A DNA stretch of 64,000 nt, from NCBI GenBank assembly GCA_021414085.1, contig JAIOPC010000002.1, positions 124,001 to 188,000 of the forward strand, in the 5' to 3' direction. The number at the start of each line of letters is the position of its first letter. Within the stretch, counting starts at the first letter, position 1. The stretch comes from Actinomycetes bacterium. Lineage in GTDB: Bacteria; Actinomycetota; Acidimicrobiia; Acidimicrobiales; Ilumatobacteraceae. The position numbers were made by a program, and so were the translations under genes. This document shows positions 24,357-33,450 of the stretch, piece by piece. The notes under the pieces were generated by a model. It was given only the letters and a program-made list of their open reading frames with translations, was not told the origin of the DNA and did not search any database.

Positions 24357-26354
24357 CTAGCCCTCCATGTAGTAGTAGCAGCCGTACATGTCGGGGTCGC
24401 CCCACTGCACTGAACCACGCACCGTCAGGCTCGCACGATCAGTGAACTGCACCTGATCGAGGCCGATCGTCACGATCTCGGAATCGATGATCATCGAACG
24501 CTGCAGCGGGTTCCAGCAACCGGTGTCGGTTTGTGCTTCGTGCTGGATCGTGCCGCGACCGACAAGCGTGCGCCCCTGCAGTTGCGCAACCACCGCGCCA
24601 CCGGCCGAGCTGACAACATCCTTGGACAAGCAGTCGATCGCCGGCCCGCAACCGCCCCACCATGGCGAGACGGGAATCACGATGGTGCCGTCTTCGGCCC
24701 AGTACAGGAAGGCCTTGTGATCCCACTCGGCCTCGCTGCTGCCGCCGATTGGCAGCGACGAAATCAGTTGCGGGTTCGCCGGATCGCTGACGTCGAACAG
24801 CGACAGCTGAGTGCCGTTCGTGAAACCACTCAGGTCGGCGCTCTGTCCGACACCGAGCAGCAACCCATCGCCGACCGGGTGTAGGTATGCCGAGTAGCCG
24901 GGAATCTTCAACTCGCCGGTCACAACCGGGTTGGTCGGGTCGGCAAGGTCGATCACGTACAGCGGGTCGGTCTGGCGGAACGTCACGACGTAAGCCTGTG
25001 TTCCAAGGAAGCGAACGGCGTAGATCTGCTCGGTCAACCCAAGGCCACCGACCTTTCCGATCTGCACCAGCTCGTTGCCTTGCGGTCGCAGCACCTGCAC
25101 GAACGACTCGCTTGCGCCCGTGTTCCAATCGCTGAGCGTGGTGGCAACGCGTAGGTCGCCTTCGTATTCGCTCATCGCAAACTGATTCAACAACTGACCA
25201 TTCACTTCACCCGATGCAATGTACGAAGCGGTGCCGTTCGCGCCGAGCGCGAATTGGTGGATCAGTGTCGGCGGCTGCGTGTTGGTGGGGGCGGTGTTCG
25301 TCCAGTCCCACGGCACGGTCGCGAGGTAGATGCTGGTCGGCGAGGCGTAAACGACGTCGCCGTACGAGACGATGCCGGCGGAGCCGACAGGGCTGGAGTC
25401 GCCCTGCAGATCCATCGACGCGATCCACGAGATGCCGAGCCCGGCGAAGTCGCGCGGTGCTGCAACGGTCGAGCAATCGAGCGATGCACTCATCGCTCCG
25501 AAGGCGCCATCGGTGGCCTCGTCGAAGTAGCGCGGCAGCCATTCTTCAATCGTTGAGTTGTTGATGACGTCTTTGTTGGCTTGTAGCGCGCTCGCTTCGT
25601 CGAGACCGAACTGATCGGGCGTCACGAACTGCAAGCGATTCGCAATCGTCGAGGTGAGCACCAAGCGTGCCTGGCCGTCGATGGAACGACTGGCAACCAG
25701 TCGCCCTTCCAAGTGACTGCGCCTCAGCAAGGTCGGGTTCGCCGCGTCGTTCACGTCGTACAACGAAACGATCGTGTCTTCGCTGCTGTTGTACGACTGA
25801 CTGATGACGAGCAAGCGCGTGCCGTCGAGCAGCAATTGGTGACTACCGTCGGGCAGGTTCTCGATGTTTGCGATGACAGCAGCACTCGCTACGTCGACGA
25901 TGCGTATCCCATCCTGACTGACGACAAAGACATGCTTGCCATCGGTCTCGACAACATCGCCCTCGTCAACGCCGACTTCTTGCGTGTTCGTTCCCGAATA
26001 GCTCGGGTCACCCGAGCCATCCGACTTCGGCGGCTCGGCGCCGCTATCGGTGCCCGCCGAATCCGCCGTCGGCGCCGCTTCAGCCGTCGGATAGATCGCG
26101 TCGCGCCCGTAGAAAATGGGTCCGCCGCCATCAAGACCCCACGCGGTCACTCGCTCGAGTGCCTCAGTGCGCAGATAGCTGAGCAAGTCCGGGCAGTCTT
26201 CGAAGAACACCAACCGCGAGGAGCCAAAGCCGCCGCTGGACGGACCCGATGGTTTCACGGTGGAAGCTGTCGAATCGGTGGACGACTTTGAGTCGTTGCT
26301 GCAGCCGACAACAAGTAGGGCGGCCGCGGTAGCAAGAGCAAGTGATCGGTTCAT
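24357..26354 (-). CDS. secreted lipoprotein with C-terminal beta-propeller
   Basis: A 665-residue protein starting at ATG 26354 with a lipobox signal (LALATAAALLVVGC), then a Ser/Thr-rich tether. The rest matches the family of secreted proteins with a C-terminal beta-propeller: EVGVDEGDVVETDGKHVFVV near residue 130, several DLADPTNPVVTGELKIPGYS-like blades, YLHPVGDGLLLGVG and a WDHKAFLYWAEDGTIVIPV blade. Two pairs of cysteines near the C-terminus (CGPAIDC, GC...YGC) could form disulfides. Such proteins are surface scaffolds, or of unknown function. It is convergent with the hemerythrin (15-bp gap). Confidence 0.86.
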   Translation of the reverse strand: MNRSLALATAAALLVVGCSNDSKSSTDSTASTVKPSGPSSGGFGSSRLVFFEDCPDLLSYLRTEALERVTAWGLDGGGPIFYGRDAIYPTAEAAPTADSAGTDSGAEPPKSDGSGDPSYSGTNTQEVGVDEGDVVETDGKHVFVVSQDGIRIVDVASAAVIANIENLPDGSHQLLLDGTRLLVISQSYNSSEDTIVSLYDVNDAANPTLLRRSHLEGRLVASRSIDGQARLVLTSTIANRLQFVTPDQFGLDEASALQANKDVINNSTIEEWLPRYFDEATDGAFGAMSASLDCSTVAAPRDFAGLGISWIASMDLQGDSSPVGSAGIVSYGDVVYASPTSIYLATVPWDWTNTAPTNTQPPTLIHQFALGANGTASYIASGEVNGQLLNQFAMSEYEGDLRVATTLSDWNTGASESFVQVLRPQGNELVQIGKVGGLGLTEQIYAVRFLGTQAYVVTFRQTDPLYVIDLADPTNPVVTGELKIPGYSAYLHPVGDGLLLGVGQSADLSGFTNGTQLSLFDVSDPANPQLISSLPIGGSSEAEWDHKAFLYWAEDGTIVIPVSPWWGGCGPAIDCLSKDVVSSAGGAVVAQLQGRTLVGRGTIQHEAQTDTGCWNPLQRSMIIDSEIVTIGLDQVQFTDRASLTVRGSVQWGDPDMYGCYYYMEG

Positions 26355-26432
26355 GCCAATGAGACGTACTCGCGTGGCCGATCGGTTCCCGAGATGTTCC
26401 AAACGCCCGGCACCAAGTGCAAACATTGCGCC

Positions 26433-27647
26433 GTGCCGAACCACGCTGCCTACACCCGCGCCGACGCCGCTGACGCGAAACGCGGCTACCCGGAAGTCGA
26501 CCTTTCCGCATACGCCACTGCCCGCGGGCTAGCACCGGAGGGCCAGGCGCTCGTCGGTCACTTCGGCGGCCTCAACCCGCTGTGGCCTCACTACGTCTTC
26601 AATGTCATGCGCGGTGAACTGGTCGCCGGCCGCTTCGGCACCGTGCAGCACGAACTCGACGAGGTCAGCCTCGATGACGACGGCGACCCGCGCCAATCGG
26701 GCACCTACTACTCGCGGCGCAGCAACTCGAAGCCTGGGCTGCGCGGTCTCATTGGGTTGGAGAAGGAGATTCCGAACGAACCGTTCGCCACGCAGGCGAT
26801 GTGGTTGCCGACGACGGGCATCAAGCTGTTGGTCCCAGAGGCCGCAGTACTTCCGCGCATGGTGCTGCAAACGAAGGAACACATGTCGTGGAGTGATAAG
26901 GCACTTGCCGCCGCCCCATCGTTCGGCATGCGCAAGAGCGACTTTGTGGCACCCGAACTTCGCGACGGGGTGGGTGCGATGGTGGGTCCGATCCTGCAGG
27001 GGCTTGGAGTTACCTTCGCCCGTCTGGAGCTGTCGCACGGTGCACTTGGATTGCGCGTCGACGGCTTTCGGCGCGAGCCGGCCGACCTCGACCGCCTCGT
27101 CGCCGCGACTTCCGCAATGGCCGACGCGTTCGCCAAGATCGCCGAGCTGTGGTGGGCACCAGCCGCATTCGATCTACCGCTCGGCGACTTCGACCTCAAC
27201 GCGCACCCACCGGGCTTTCGCACCTTTCAGACCGACTGGGATCAGACAGGCCATCAGCAGTTGCAGCAAGTTGCGACTGCCTTGGGCATGTCGATCGAGG
27301 ATCCGGTCGCGCTGCATCGACGCATCCCGCGCCTACCGATACCCGGCACCTCAATGGGAGTACTCGCCGGCAACCTGCCGGGCAGCAAGCGCTTCGCCCG
27401 GCTCACCTGGCAGACACAGGCGCACCCGGGTTCGTCGTCGTACCTACGCCCCGCTGCCATCGTGGCCACCACCGCCGACGTTGCGCCAACACCAATTGGT
27501 GGCACGTTGCTGCCAAGCACCGACATGTACGCGGCGGTCGGCGACGGGCTGGCGTGCTGCTGGACGCGACACAACACCATCGGTCGCCTGGAAGCCGACG
27601 ATCTGGTTGCCCGAGCGCTCGCAACGTTCAGCGAACTCGGCGTCTGA
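26433..27647 (+). CDS. conserved hypothetical protein, about 404 residues
   Basis: No family was recognised with confidence. GTG 26433 is preferred over an upstream ATG (26394) because AACATT lies 5 nt before it and the extra residues are unlike the rest. The protein begins with a K-R-GYPEVDLSAYATARGLAPEG segment and is mixed alpha/beta, without membrane helices or signal. Notable stretches are HFGGLNPLWPHYVFNVMRGEL, ARLTWQTQAHPGSSSYLRP and LACCWTRHNTIG. It is probably a cytoplasmic globular protein of Acidimicrobiia or wider actinobacteria. It is divergent from the lipoprotein and convergent with the GGDEF-EAL gene (8-bp gap). Confidence 0.7.
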   Translation: MPNHAAYTRADAADAKRGYPEVDLSAYATARGLAPEGQALVGHFGGLNPLWPHYVFNVMRGELVAGRFGTVQHELDEVSLDDDGDPRQSGTYYSRRSNSKPGLRGLIGLEKEIPNEPFATQAMWLPTTGIKLLVPEAAVLPRMVLQTKEHMSWSDKALAAAPSFGMRKSDFVAPELRDGVGAMVGPILQGLGVTFARLELSHGALGLRVDGFRREPADLDRLVAATSAMADAFAKIAELWWAPAAFDLPLGDFDLNAHPPGFRTFQTDWDQTGHQQLQQVATALGMSIEDPVALHRRIPRLPIPGTSMGVLAGNLPGSKRFARLTWQTQAHPGSSSYLRPAAIVATTADVAPTPIGGTLLPSTDMYAAVGDGLACCWTRHNTIGRLEADDLVARALATFSELGV

Positions 27648-27655
27648 GCTAGCGC

Positions 27656-30574
27656 CTAGCGCGTCGTGGGTAAACCCGACGCGGGCGCCGAGCCGAACAG
27701 CGTGCGCGTCTTGATCAGTCGCGTGATCTGCTCCGGTGGCATCGGCCGCGCCAAGTAGAAACCCTGCGCTCGCGGCACCCCAAGTTCGGTGAGGCATCGC
27801 ATTTGTTGCGCCGTCTCGACACCCTCGGCGGTAACCGACAGGCCGAGTGCTCGTGCCATCGCGACGATCGCCTGCACGAGAGCGGTGTCGTTCGAGTCGG
27901 TCTCTAACCCGTCGACGAAGGCGCGGTCGATCTTCACCGAGTCGACTGGAAAGCGGCGCAGATAGCTGAGCGACGAATAGCCAGTGCCGAAGTCATCGAT
28001 CGCGAGACTGACGCCGAGTGCCTTCAACTCGTTCAGCGTGCGACCGAAATAGTCCGCGTCCTGCATGAACACACTCTCTGTCAGCTCGAGACACAGATCG
28101 GCTGAACGCATGCCGCTGCGCGCCAGCACCCGTGCGATCCGATCAGTGATGTCGGGCGACAGCATCTGGCGAACCGACAGGTTGACCGCCAACGAGAGCA
28201 TGCGAACGTGATCGAGTGCCGTCTGCAATTGCTGCCACTCGACGAGTTGCCGCGACGCCTCTTCCAGCATCCAAGCGCCGATGGGAACGATCAGCCCGGT
28301 TTCTTCTGCTACCGGAATGAAGTCCGCCGGCCGGACGTCGCCGAGCGACTCGGAATGCCACCGAAGCAGCGCTTCAACGCTCACCATCTCGTTGGTCGCG
28401 AGATCAACGACCGGCTGGTAGTGCACGCTCAACTCGTTGCGCGCCAGCGCGTGGTGCAGCGCGGACGACACGCTCAAGCGTTTGCTCGCCTTTCTGCTCA
28501 AGGTCTCGTCGAACAACTCAATTCGTCCACGGCCCAGTTCCTTTGCGCGATACATCGCGGTGTCGGAGTCGCGCAACAGACTGTCAGGCGTCGATTCGTC
28601 GGTCGACAGTGCGATGCCAAGGCTGGCGGTTACATGAATCTCTTGACCGTCGATCAGCCACGGGCGCACAAACGAACGCAACACGCGTTGGGCGATTTGA
28701 TCGGCCTCGCCAACGGTCACGTCGTCGCACACAACTACGAACTCGTCGCCACCGAAGCGCGCCACGGTGTCGCCCGGACGAATCGCGCGCTTGATGCGGT
28801 AGGCCGCCTCGCTCAACAAGCGATCGCCTGATGTGTGACCGAGCGAGTCGTTGACCACCTTGAACTGATCGACATCGAGGAAGATCACACCGAGCCGAGA
28901 ACCACGCCGCCGCGAGCCGGCAAGACCATGAGTGAGGCGGTCGGTCAGTAGCAGCCGGTTGGGCAACCCGGTGAGCGAGTCGTGCAGCGCGCGGTGCGAG
29001 CTCTCCGCTTCCATTTCCTTGCGTTCCGTGATGTCCTTCAACTGACCGAAGATGTACTGCGCAACGTTGTTGTTCTTCACGACGGCAACGTTGGTGGCGG
29101 CCCAAACGATCGAACCATCGGGCCGGATGTAGCGACGCTCGTCCTGATACGTCTCGTGGCCGTCGACGAGTGCCTCGAGAACGGCCTGCCCGAGCGGCTT
29201 CTCATCGGGATGGCCGAAATCGACCCAGCGCCGGTCGATCAATTCCGCATCCGTTCTACCGAGGAGGTCGCGCATCGCTTGATTGACGCGGCGCGGAATT
29301 CCATTCAGATCTGCGATTACTGCGCCGATCGCCGACTGTTCGAATCCGATTTCGAAGCGACTCTCCGCCGCTTGCCGCGTAGCTTCCGCTTCCACCCAGT
29401 CCGTTTGGTCGGCGACAGTGCCGCTCATCTTCGCGACCCGTCCGTCGTCGTCGACTTCCGAAACGACCCGAGCGCGCACCGATCGTTCGGTGCCATCGGG
29501 CCGCACGATGCGAAACGCATGGTCGAAGGAGGCACCGGTCAGCGTTGACTCCGCCCACACCGCCCTCAAGGGTGCAACGTCGTCGGGGTGCACGGCCGAC
29601 AGAAAGCCGTGTGGGTCAAAGGGCAGCCCCATCTCCATGCCCATGATCCGATACATCTCGTCGGACCAAATCATCTGGCCGGTGGCGACGTCGATCTCAA
29701 AACTGCCCAACTGCGCAATCCGTTGCGCCTCCGCCAGGCGATGACTGGTGGCCTCCAGCGCACGACGCGCCTTCAGACTTTCGGTGATGTCGCGCGCAAT
29801 GACAGAGGACCCAATCATGCGTCCGTGTTCGTCGTTGATTCTGGAGGCAGTGAGCAGCACGTCGATCAACGTGCCATCTTTTCGTTGCCGCGTCGTTTCC
29901 AGCACCTCGAACGGACTGCCTTCGGTGAGCCGGTTTCGGGCTTCGTGTTGCTCGTGACGCAAGCTGTCGGGAGCGATCAATCTGATGGTCTGGCCAACAG
30001 CCTCGGCGGCGGTGTACCCGAAGAGCGTTTCTGCTCCGTGGTTCCAGCTGGTGATGTGTCCTTCGAGCGTGACACCGAAGATCGCATCGGCCGAACTGTC
30101 GACGATGGCGGAGAGCTGCCGGCGGGCGCTGTCCTCGGCCCTGCGTGCGCTGACGTCCATCGAGGTACCCACGATCGCGACCACTTGACCCTTTGCATCA
30201 CGGATCGGTTGATTCGTGACGGACACCCACAATCGCGACCCGTCGCGGCGTTCCACTTCAACCTCGCCCGACCACTCCTCGCCGCGCATGACTGCATCGT
30301 GAATCTCCGCCGAACGCTCAATGCTCGAGTCGCGGATGAGCAACTCGGTGGCAGTCTTTCCGGTTACTTCCTCAGCAGCCCAACCGAACATCGCTTCCGC
30401 TGCACCATTCCAGTACAGGATCACGCGATTGAGATCGACGGCCACGATCGCTTGCCCCACCGAGGCGAGGATCGCCGAGTGGAAGTGCAACGTTTCTTCG
30501 CTAGGGGCAGCGGCACGCGCGACGCGACACAGCTCGGCAATTTCGTCGCGAAATCCCATGTCGGTGGCTGTCAT
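27656..30574 (-). CDS. PAS-repeat GGDEF-EAL protein (c-di-GMP turnover)
   Basis: A 972-residue cytoplasmic signalling protein. Four PAS domains (about 25-150, 150-275, 285-410, 415-540) each end with a PAC-like tail, and there are no membrane helices. The GGDEF domain (about 555-710) has an intact FGGDEF motif, while the EAL domain (about 725-960) has EALLRW, NLSVRQ, LELTESVFM, IDDFGTGYSSLSYL and TAEGVET, all catalytic residues present. It could both make and hydrolyse c-di-GMP. The start at 30574 (MTATDM) is not certain: in-frame coding-like sequence continues to a GTG at 30631. Divergent from the ABC operon with 123 bp between. Confidence 0.9.
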   Translation of the reverse strand: MTATDMGFRDEIAELCRVARAAAPSEETLHFHSAILASVGQAIVAVDLNRVILYWNGAAEAMFGWAAEEVTGKTATELLIRDSSIERSAEIHDAVMRGEEWSGEVEVERRDGSRLWVSVTNQPIRDAKGQVVAIVGTSMDVSARRAEDSARRQLSAIVDSSADAIFGVTLEGHITSWNHGAETLFGYTAAEAVGQTIRLIAPDSLRHEQHEARNRLTEGSPFEVLETTRQRKDGTLIDVLLTASRINDEHGRMIGSSVIARDITESLKARRALEATSHRLAEAQRIAQLGSFEIDVATGQMIWSDEMYRIMGMEMGLPFDPHGFLSAVHPDDVAPLRAVWAESTLTGASFDHAFRIVRPDGTERSVRARVVSEVDDDGRVAKMSGTVADQTDWVEAEATRQAAESRFEIGFEQSAIGAVIADLNGIPRRVNQAMRDLLGRTDAELIDRRWVDFGHPDEKPLGQAVLEALVDGHETYQDERRYIRPDGSIVWAATNVAVVKNNNVAQYIFGQLKDITERKEMEAESSHRALHDSLTGLPNRLLLTDRLTHGLAGSRRRGSRLGVIFLDVDQFKVVNDSLGHTSGDRLLSEAAYRIKRAIRPGDTVARFGGDEFVVVCDDVTVGEADQIAQRVLRSFVRPWLIDGQEIHVTASLGIALSTDESTPDSLLRDSDTAMYRAKELGRGRIELFDETLSRKASKRLSVSSALHHALARNELSVHYQPVVDLATNEMVSVEALLRWHSESLGDVRPADFIPVAEETGLIVPIGAWMLEEASRQLVEWQQLQTALDHVRMLSLAVNLSVRQMLSPDITDRIARVLARSGMRSADLCLELTESVFMQDADYFGRTLNELKALGVSLAIDDFGTGYSSLSYLRRFPVDSVKIDRAFVDGLETDSNDTALVQAIVAMARALGLSVTAEGVETAQQMRCLTELGVPRAQGFYLARPMPPEQITRLIKTRTLFGSAPASGLPTTR

Positions 30575-30697
30575 TTGGTCGATTCGTTCCAGTTGCAGTC
30601 CCTGGTTATCGACAGCGCCGCCGCCCGGCACGACCGAACTAGACGATTTCCATAAAGAATTGATCCCTGTCACACCCCCCGACGATGATGGGCCTTC

Positions 30698-31489
30698 ATG
30701 AGCGCCATCACCGCAGTTGGTTTGAAGAAGACGTTTCGAGGCAAAGACGGCGATGTCGATGCAGTGCGCGGGGTCAACCTCGATGTCGCTCCCGGCGAGA
30801 TCTTCGGCTTTCTCGGGCCCAACGGCGCCGGCAAGTCGACAACCGTGCGCATGCTGACCACGCTGATGACGCTCAGCGCTGGTCAGGCACATGTCGGCGG
30901 TGTCGATGTTGCGGCCGATCCTCACGGCGCTCGCCGCAAAATCGGCGTCGCATTGCAAGAGGCGGGGCTCGATCCGCGCCAGACCGCCCGCGAGATCCTG
31001 GTGCTACAAGCGCGGCTGTTCGGCATGTCAATGGCCTCGGCCGTGGTGCGCGCGCAAGAATTGCTGGAGCTTGTCGACCTTGTCGATGCTGCCGATCGGC
31101 GAGTGAAGGGCTTCTCCGGTGGAATGAAGCGGCGCCTCGATCTCGCTTCTGCGCTGGTGCACCGGCCGGAAGTGTTGTTCCTCGACGAGCCCACATCGGG
31201 GCTCGATCCCGCTAGCCGCATCACGGTGTGGGATGAAGTGCGGCGCATCAACGAGCTGGGCACCACCGTGTTCCTCACCACGCAATACCTCGAAGAAGCC
31301 GATCAGTTGTGCAACCGGTTGGCAATCATCGATGGTGGCCTCATCGTGCGCGAAGGCACGCCGACCGCACTCAAGCAGGAACTACGCACTCGCAAGTCCA
31401 TGAAGACCGACCCGACTCTCGACGAGGTGTTCCTCGACGCAACAGGCCGCACTCGCGAAATGGGTGCCGGCGAAGTGAAGGAAGTCTGA
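30698..31489 (+). CDS. ABC transporter ATP-binding protein (DrrA type)
   Basis: A 263-residue ATPase with Walker A GPNGAGKST, Q-loop ALQEAGLD, signature FSGGMKRRLDLA, Walker B VLFLDEPTSGLD and H-loop TTQYLEEADQLC. It matches the daunorubicin-resistance DrrA group, ending in a degenerate C-terminal TLDEVFLDATGR motif. It pairs with the permease that starts inside its stop codon (TGATG), so the two form an export transporter. Substrate (drug, lipid or polymer) unknown. Confidence 0.93.
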   Translation: MSAITAVGLKKTFRGKDGDVDAVRGVNLDVAPGEIFGFLGPNGAGKSTTVRMLTTLMTLSAGQAHVGGVDVAADPHGARRKIGVALQEAGLDPRQTAREILVLQARLFGMSMASAVVRAQELLELVDLVDAADRRVKGFSGGMKRRLDLASALVHRPEVLFLDEPTSGLDPASRITVWDEVRRINELGTTVFLTTQYLEEADQLCNRLAIIDGGLIVREGTPTALKQELRTRKSMKTDPTLDEVFLDATGRTREMGAGEVKEV

Positions 31490-32313
31490 TGACACCGAAA
31501 ACTGAAACCACCCCTGCAACCACGGCAGTCGAGCCCGAGCACCACAGCAGCGCACTGCGCGACTCGTTGCTGCTCGGCGGGCGCGCTATTCGCGAAGCAC
31601 TGCGCACGCCCGATTCGCTGTTACCTACGATGTTTATCCCGTTGTTCTTTCTCGTGGTCAACGTCGGCCAGGCGGCGCGCATCTTCCCCTCCGAAGCCAC
31701 TCCGTTCCTCGAAGGGCAGAGTTACGGCGCCTTCCAGCTTCCCGCCTCGCTATTGCTGTCGGCATCCTTCGGTGGTGCAGCGCTCTATCTCGTTGAAGAG
31801 ATTGAGGGCGGATACTTCGACAAGCTGCGCGCCACACCGATCTCGCGGATGGCGATGATTCTCGGCCGTCTCTACGCCGAATTCGTCAAGACCATCGCAG
31901 TTGCAACCGTGATGGTGCTGTTGTCGGTGCTGGTGTTCGGCATCCACATCGAGTCGGGCATCCTCGGGTTCGTGGTGCTCGTCACGATGGTCGCGATCTG
32001 GGCGATGGTGTTCAGCGGGTTCATGCAGTTGATCTCGCTGAAGACACGCAGTGCGGCTGCCACGCAGGGTGCCAGCATGATCTTCTTTCCGTTGCTGTTC
32101 CTGACGCCCAACTTCGTGCCGCGCAATCAGCTCACGCGACCGATGGAAATCGCCGCCACGATCAACCCTGTTACGTACATCATGGAAGCCGCTCGTTCTC
32201 TGATTCTCGAAGGCTTCGAGGGCGAGACGCTCGCGAAGGGCTTCGCCGTGATCGGCGTCACGATGGTGCTGATGCTTGGCCTCAGCGTGCGGATGGTCAA
32301 CAACTACGACTGA
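31489..32313 (+). CDS. ABC-2 type permease (DrrB type)
   Basis: A 274-residue membrane protein with six predicted helices (PTMFIPLFFLVVNVG; LLLSASFGGAALYLV; TIAVATVMVLLSVLVFG; LGFVVLVTMVAIWAMVF; ASMIFFPLLFLTPNFVP; GFAVIGVTMVLMLGL). The ABC-2 signature region (VEEIEGGYFDKLRATPISR) and MEIAATINPVTYIMEA before the last helix are typical of DrrB-like exporters. ATG 31489 overlaps the ATPase stop by one base. It forms the membrane half of the exporter with the preceding gene. Confidence 0.92.
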   Translation: MTPKTETTPATTAVEPEHHSSALRDSLLLGGRAIREALRTPDSLLPTMFIPLFFLVVNVGQAARIFPSEATPFLEGQSYGAFQLPASLLLSASFGGAALYLVEEIEGGYFDKLRATPISRMAMILGRLYAEFVKTIAVATVMVLLSVLVFGIHIESGILGFVVLVTMVAIWAMVFSGFMQLISLKTRSAAATQGASMIFFPLLFLTPNFVPRNQLTRPMEIAATINPVTYIMEAARSLILEGFEGETLAKGFAVIGVTMVLMLGLSVRMVNNYD

Positions 32314-32381
32314 ACCGGTGCGGGTGGTTTAGGCGCTGACGACTTCGGGTAGGCCCCGGCGGAACCAGCCAAAGGACCCCC

Positions 32382-33450
32382 ATGAAACTCTCGAGAAGCG
32401 CATTACTGATCGCCTGCGTCGCCGTTCCCGCTGGGCTCATCGTGACCACTAACAGCCCCACTGCACAAGCCGCCGACATCACGATCAGCGTCAAGATCGG
32501 AAGCGCCAGCGCCTACTCAGTGCTCGCCGGCTCAACAGTCACCAACACCGGTCCCACCACGCTGTCGCGAAGTCTTGGTTTGTGGCCCGGAACATCCGTC
32601 ACCGGGTTTCCGCCTGGTGTCGTGTTGGCCACCGGCAACCTCGATGTCGCCAACGCCACTGCTGAGCAAGCGCAATCCGATCTAACCGCCGGCTACATCG
32701 ACGGAGCGGGCAGAGCGCTCACCGGCACGGTTCCCGCGGATCTCGCAGGCCAGGTCCTGCGATCGGGCGTGTACGCCGCCGATGGCAAGGGCCCGCTGAG
32801 CCTCAACGGCACGCTGGTCCTCGATGCACACGGCAACACCGACGCCGTCTTCATCTTTCCAAACAGACTCGACACTGACCACCGCCTCAAGCAGTGTTGT
32901 TCAGCTGATCAACGGTGCGCAGGCGTGCCGCGTGCACTGGGTGGTCGGCAGCTCGGCGACGCTCGGCACTGGCTCACAATTCGTCGGGACCATCATCGCC
33001 CAAGAGTCGATCACTGTCACCACCGGCGTCAGCGTGCGCGGCCGCGCTCTCGCTCGCACCGGGGCAGTGACACTGGACAGCAACGTGTTTGCGCCAGCTT
33101 CGTGTCAGCCGCCCGTGCCAACACCCAATCCGACCATCCCAAGCGTTGCTCCGGGAGTCGGAGGGCCAACAGTCCCGGGAGTCGCCGCACCGACGGTTCC
33201 CGGCGTTGCCCCCGGGGTTCCAGGGGCGACCATCCCGGGAGCACCGGGGACGACCAATCCGCGAAGCACAACCACCACCATCCGGCGCACGACAACCACC
33301 ACGACGAACCCGCGAAACACGACCACCAGTGTTCCCGGATTCCCGCGGACGGGCTCTGATCAAGGGCAAGTGCTGCTGATCGCCACTCTTGTGATCGCCG
33401 CTGGTATCGGTGCTGCAATCGTTTCGCGGCGTCGGCGTGGAGTGGCTTAG
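32382..33450 (+). pseudogene. ice-binding-like (DUF3494) wall-anchored protein, single-base frameshift
   Basis: The first part (32382 to about 32858) has a signal peptide and the DUF3494 opening (GSASAYSVLAGSTVTNTGPT; NLDVANATAEQAQSDLTAGY; GNTDAVFIF). The +1 frame then continues QTDSTLTTASSSVVQLINGA, SSATLGTGSQFVGTI and GRALARTGAVTLDSNVF. The break is at TCTTTCC, where TTT (32856-32858) would read in frame as TT. Removing one T gives 355 residues. The tail is Pro/Thr-rich, then FPRTG, a membrane helix and RRRRG, like a sortase wall signal (LPXTG variant). The product may bind ice or act as an adhesin. AAAGG precedes the ATG. Base-call error, decay and real frameshifting are all possible. Confidence 0.82.

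Noticed and set aside
32314-32381. Possible c-di-GMP riboswitch before the DUF3494 gene
   Set aside because: The GEMM core (GGCAAACC and the tetraloop receptor) is not found; the segment is only a short leader with AAAGG.
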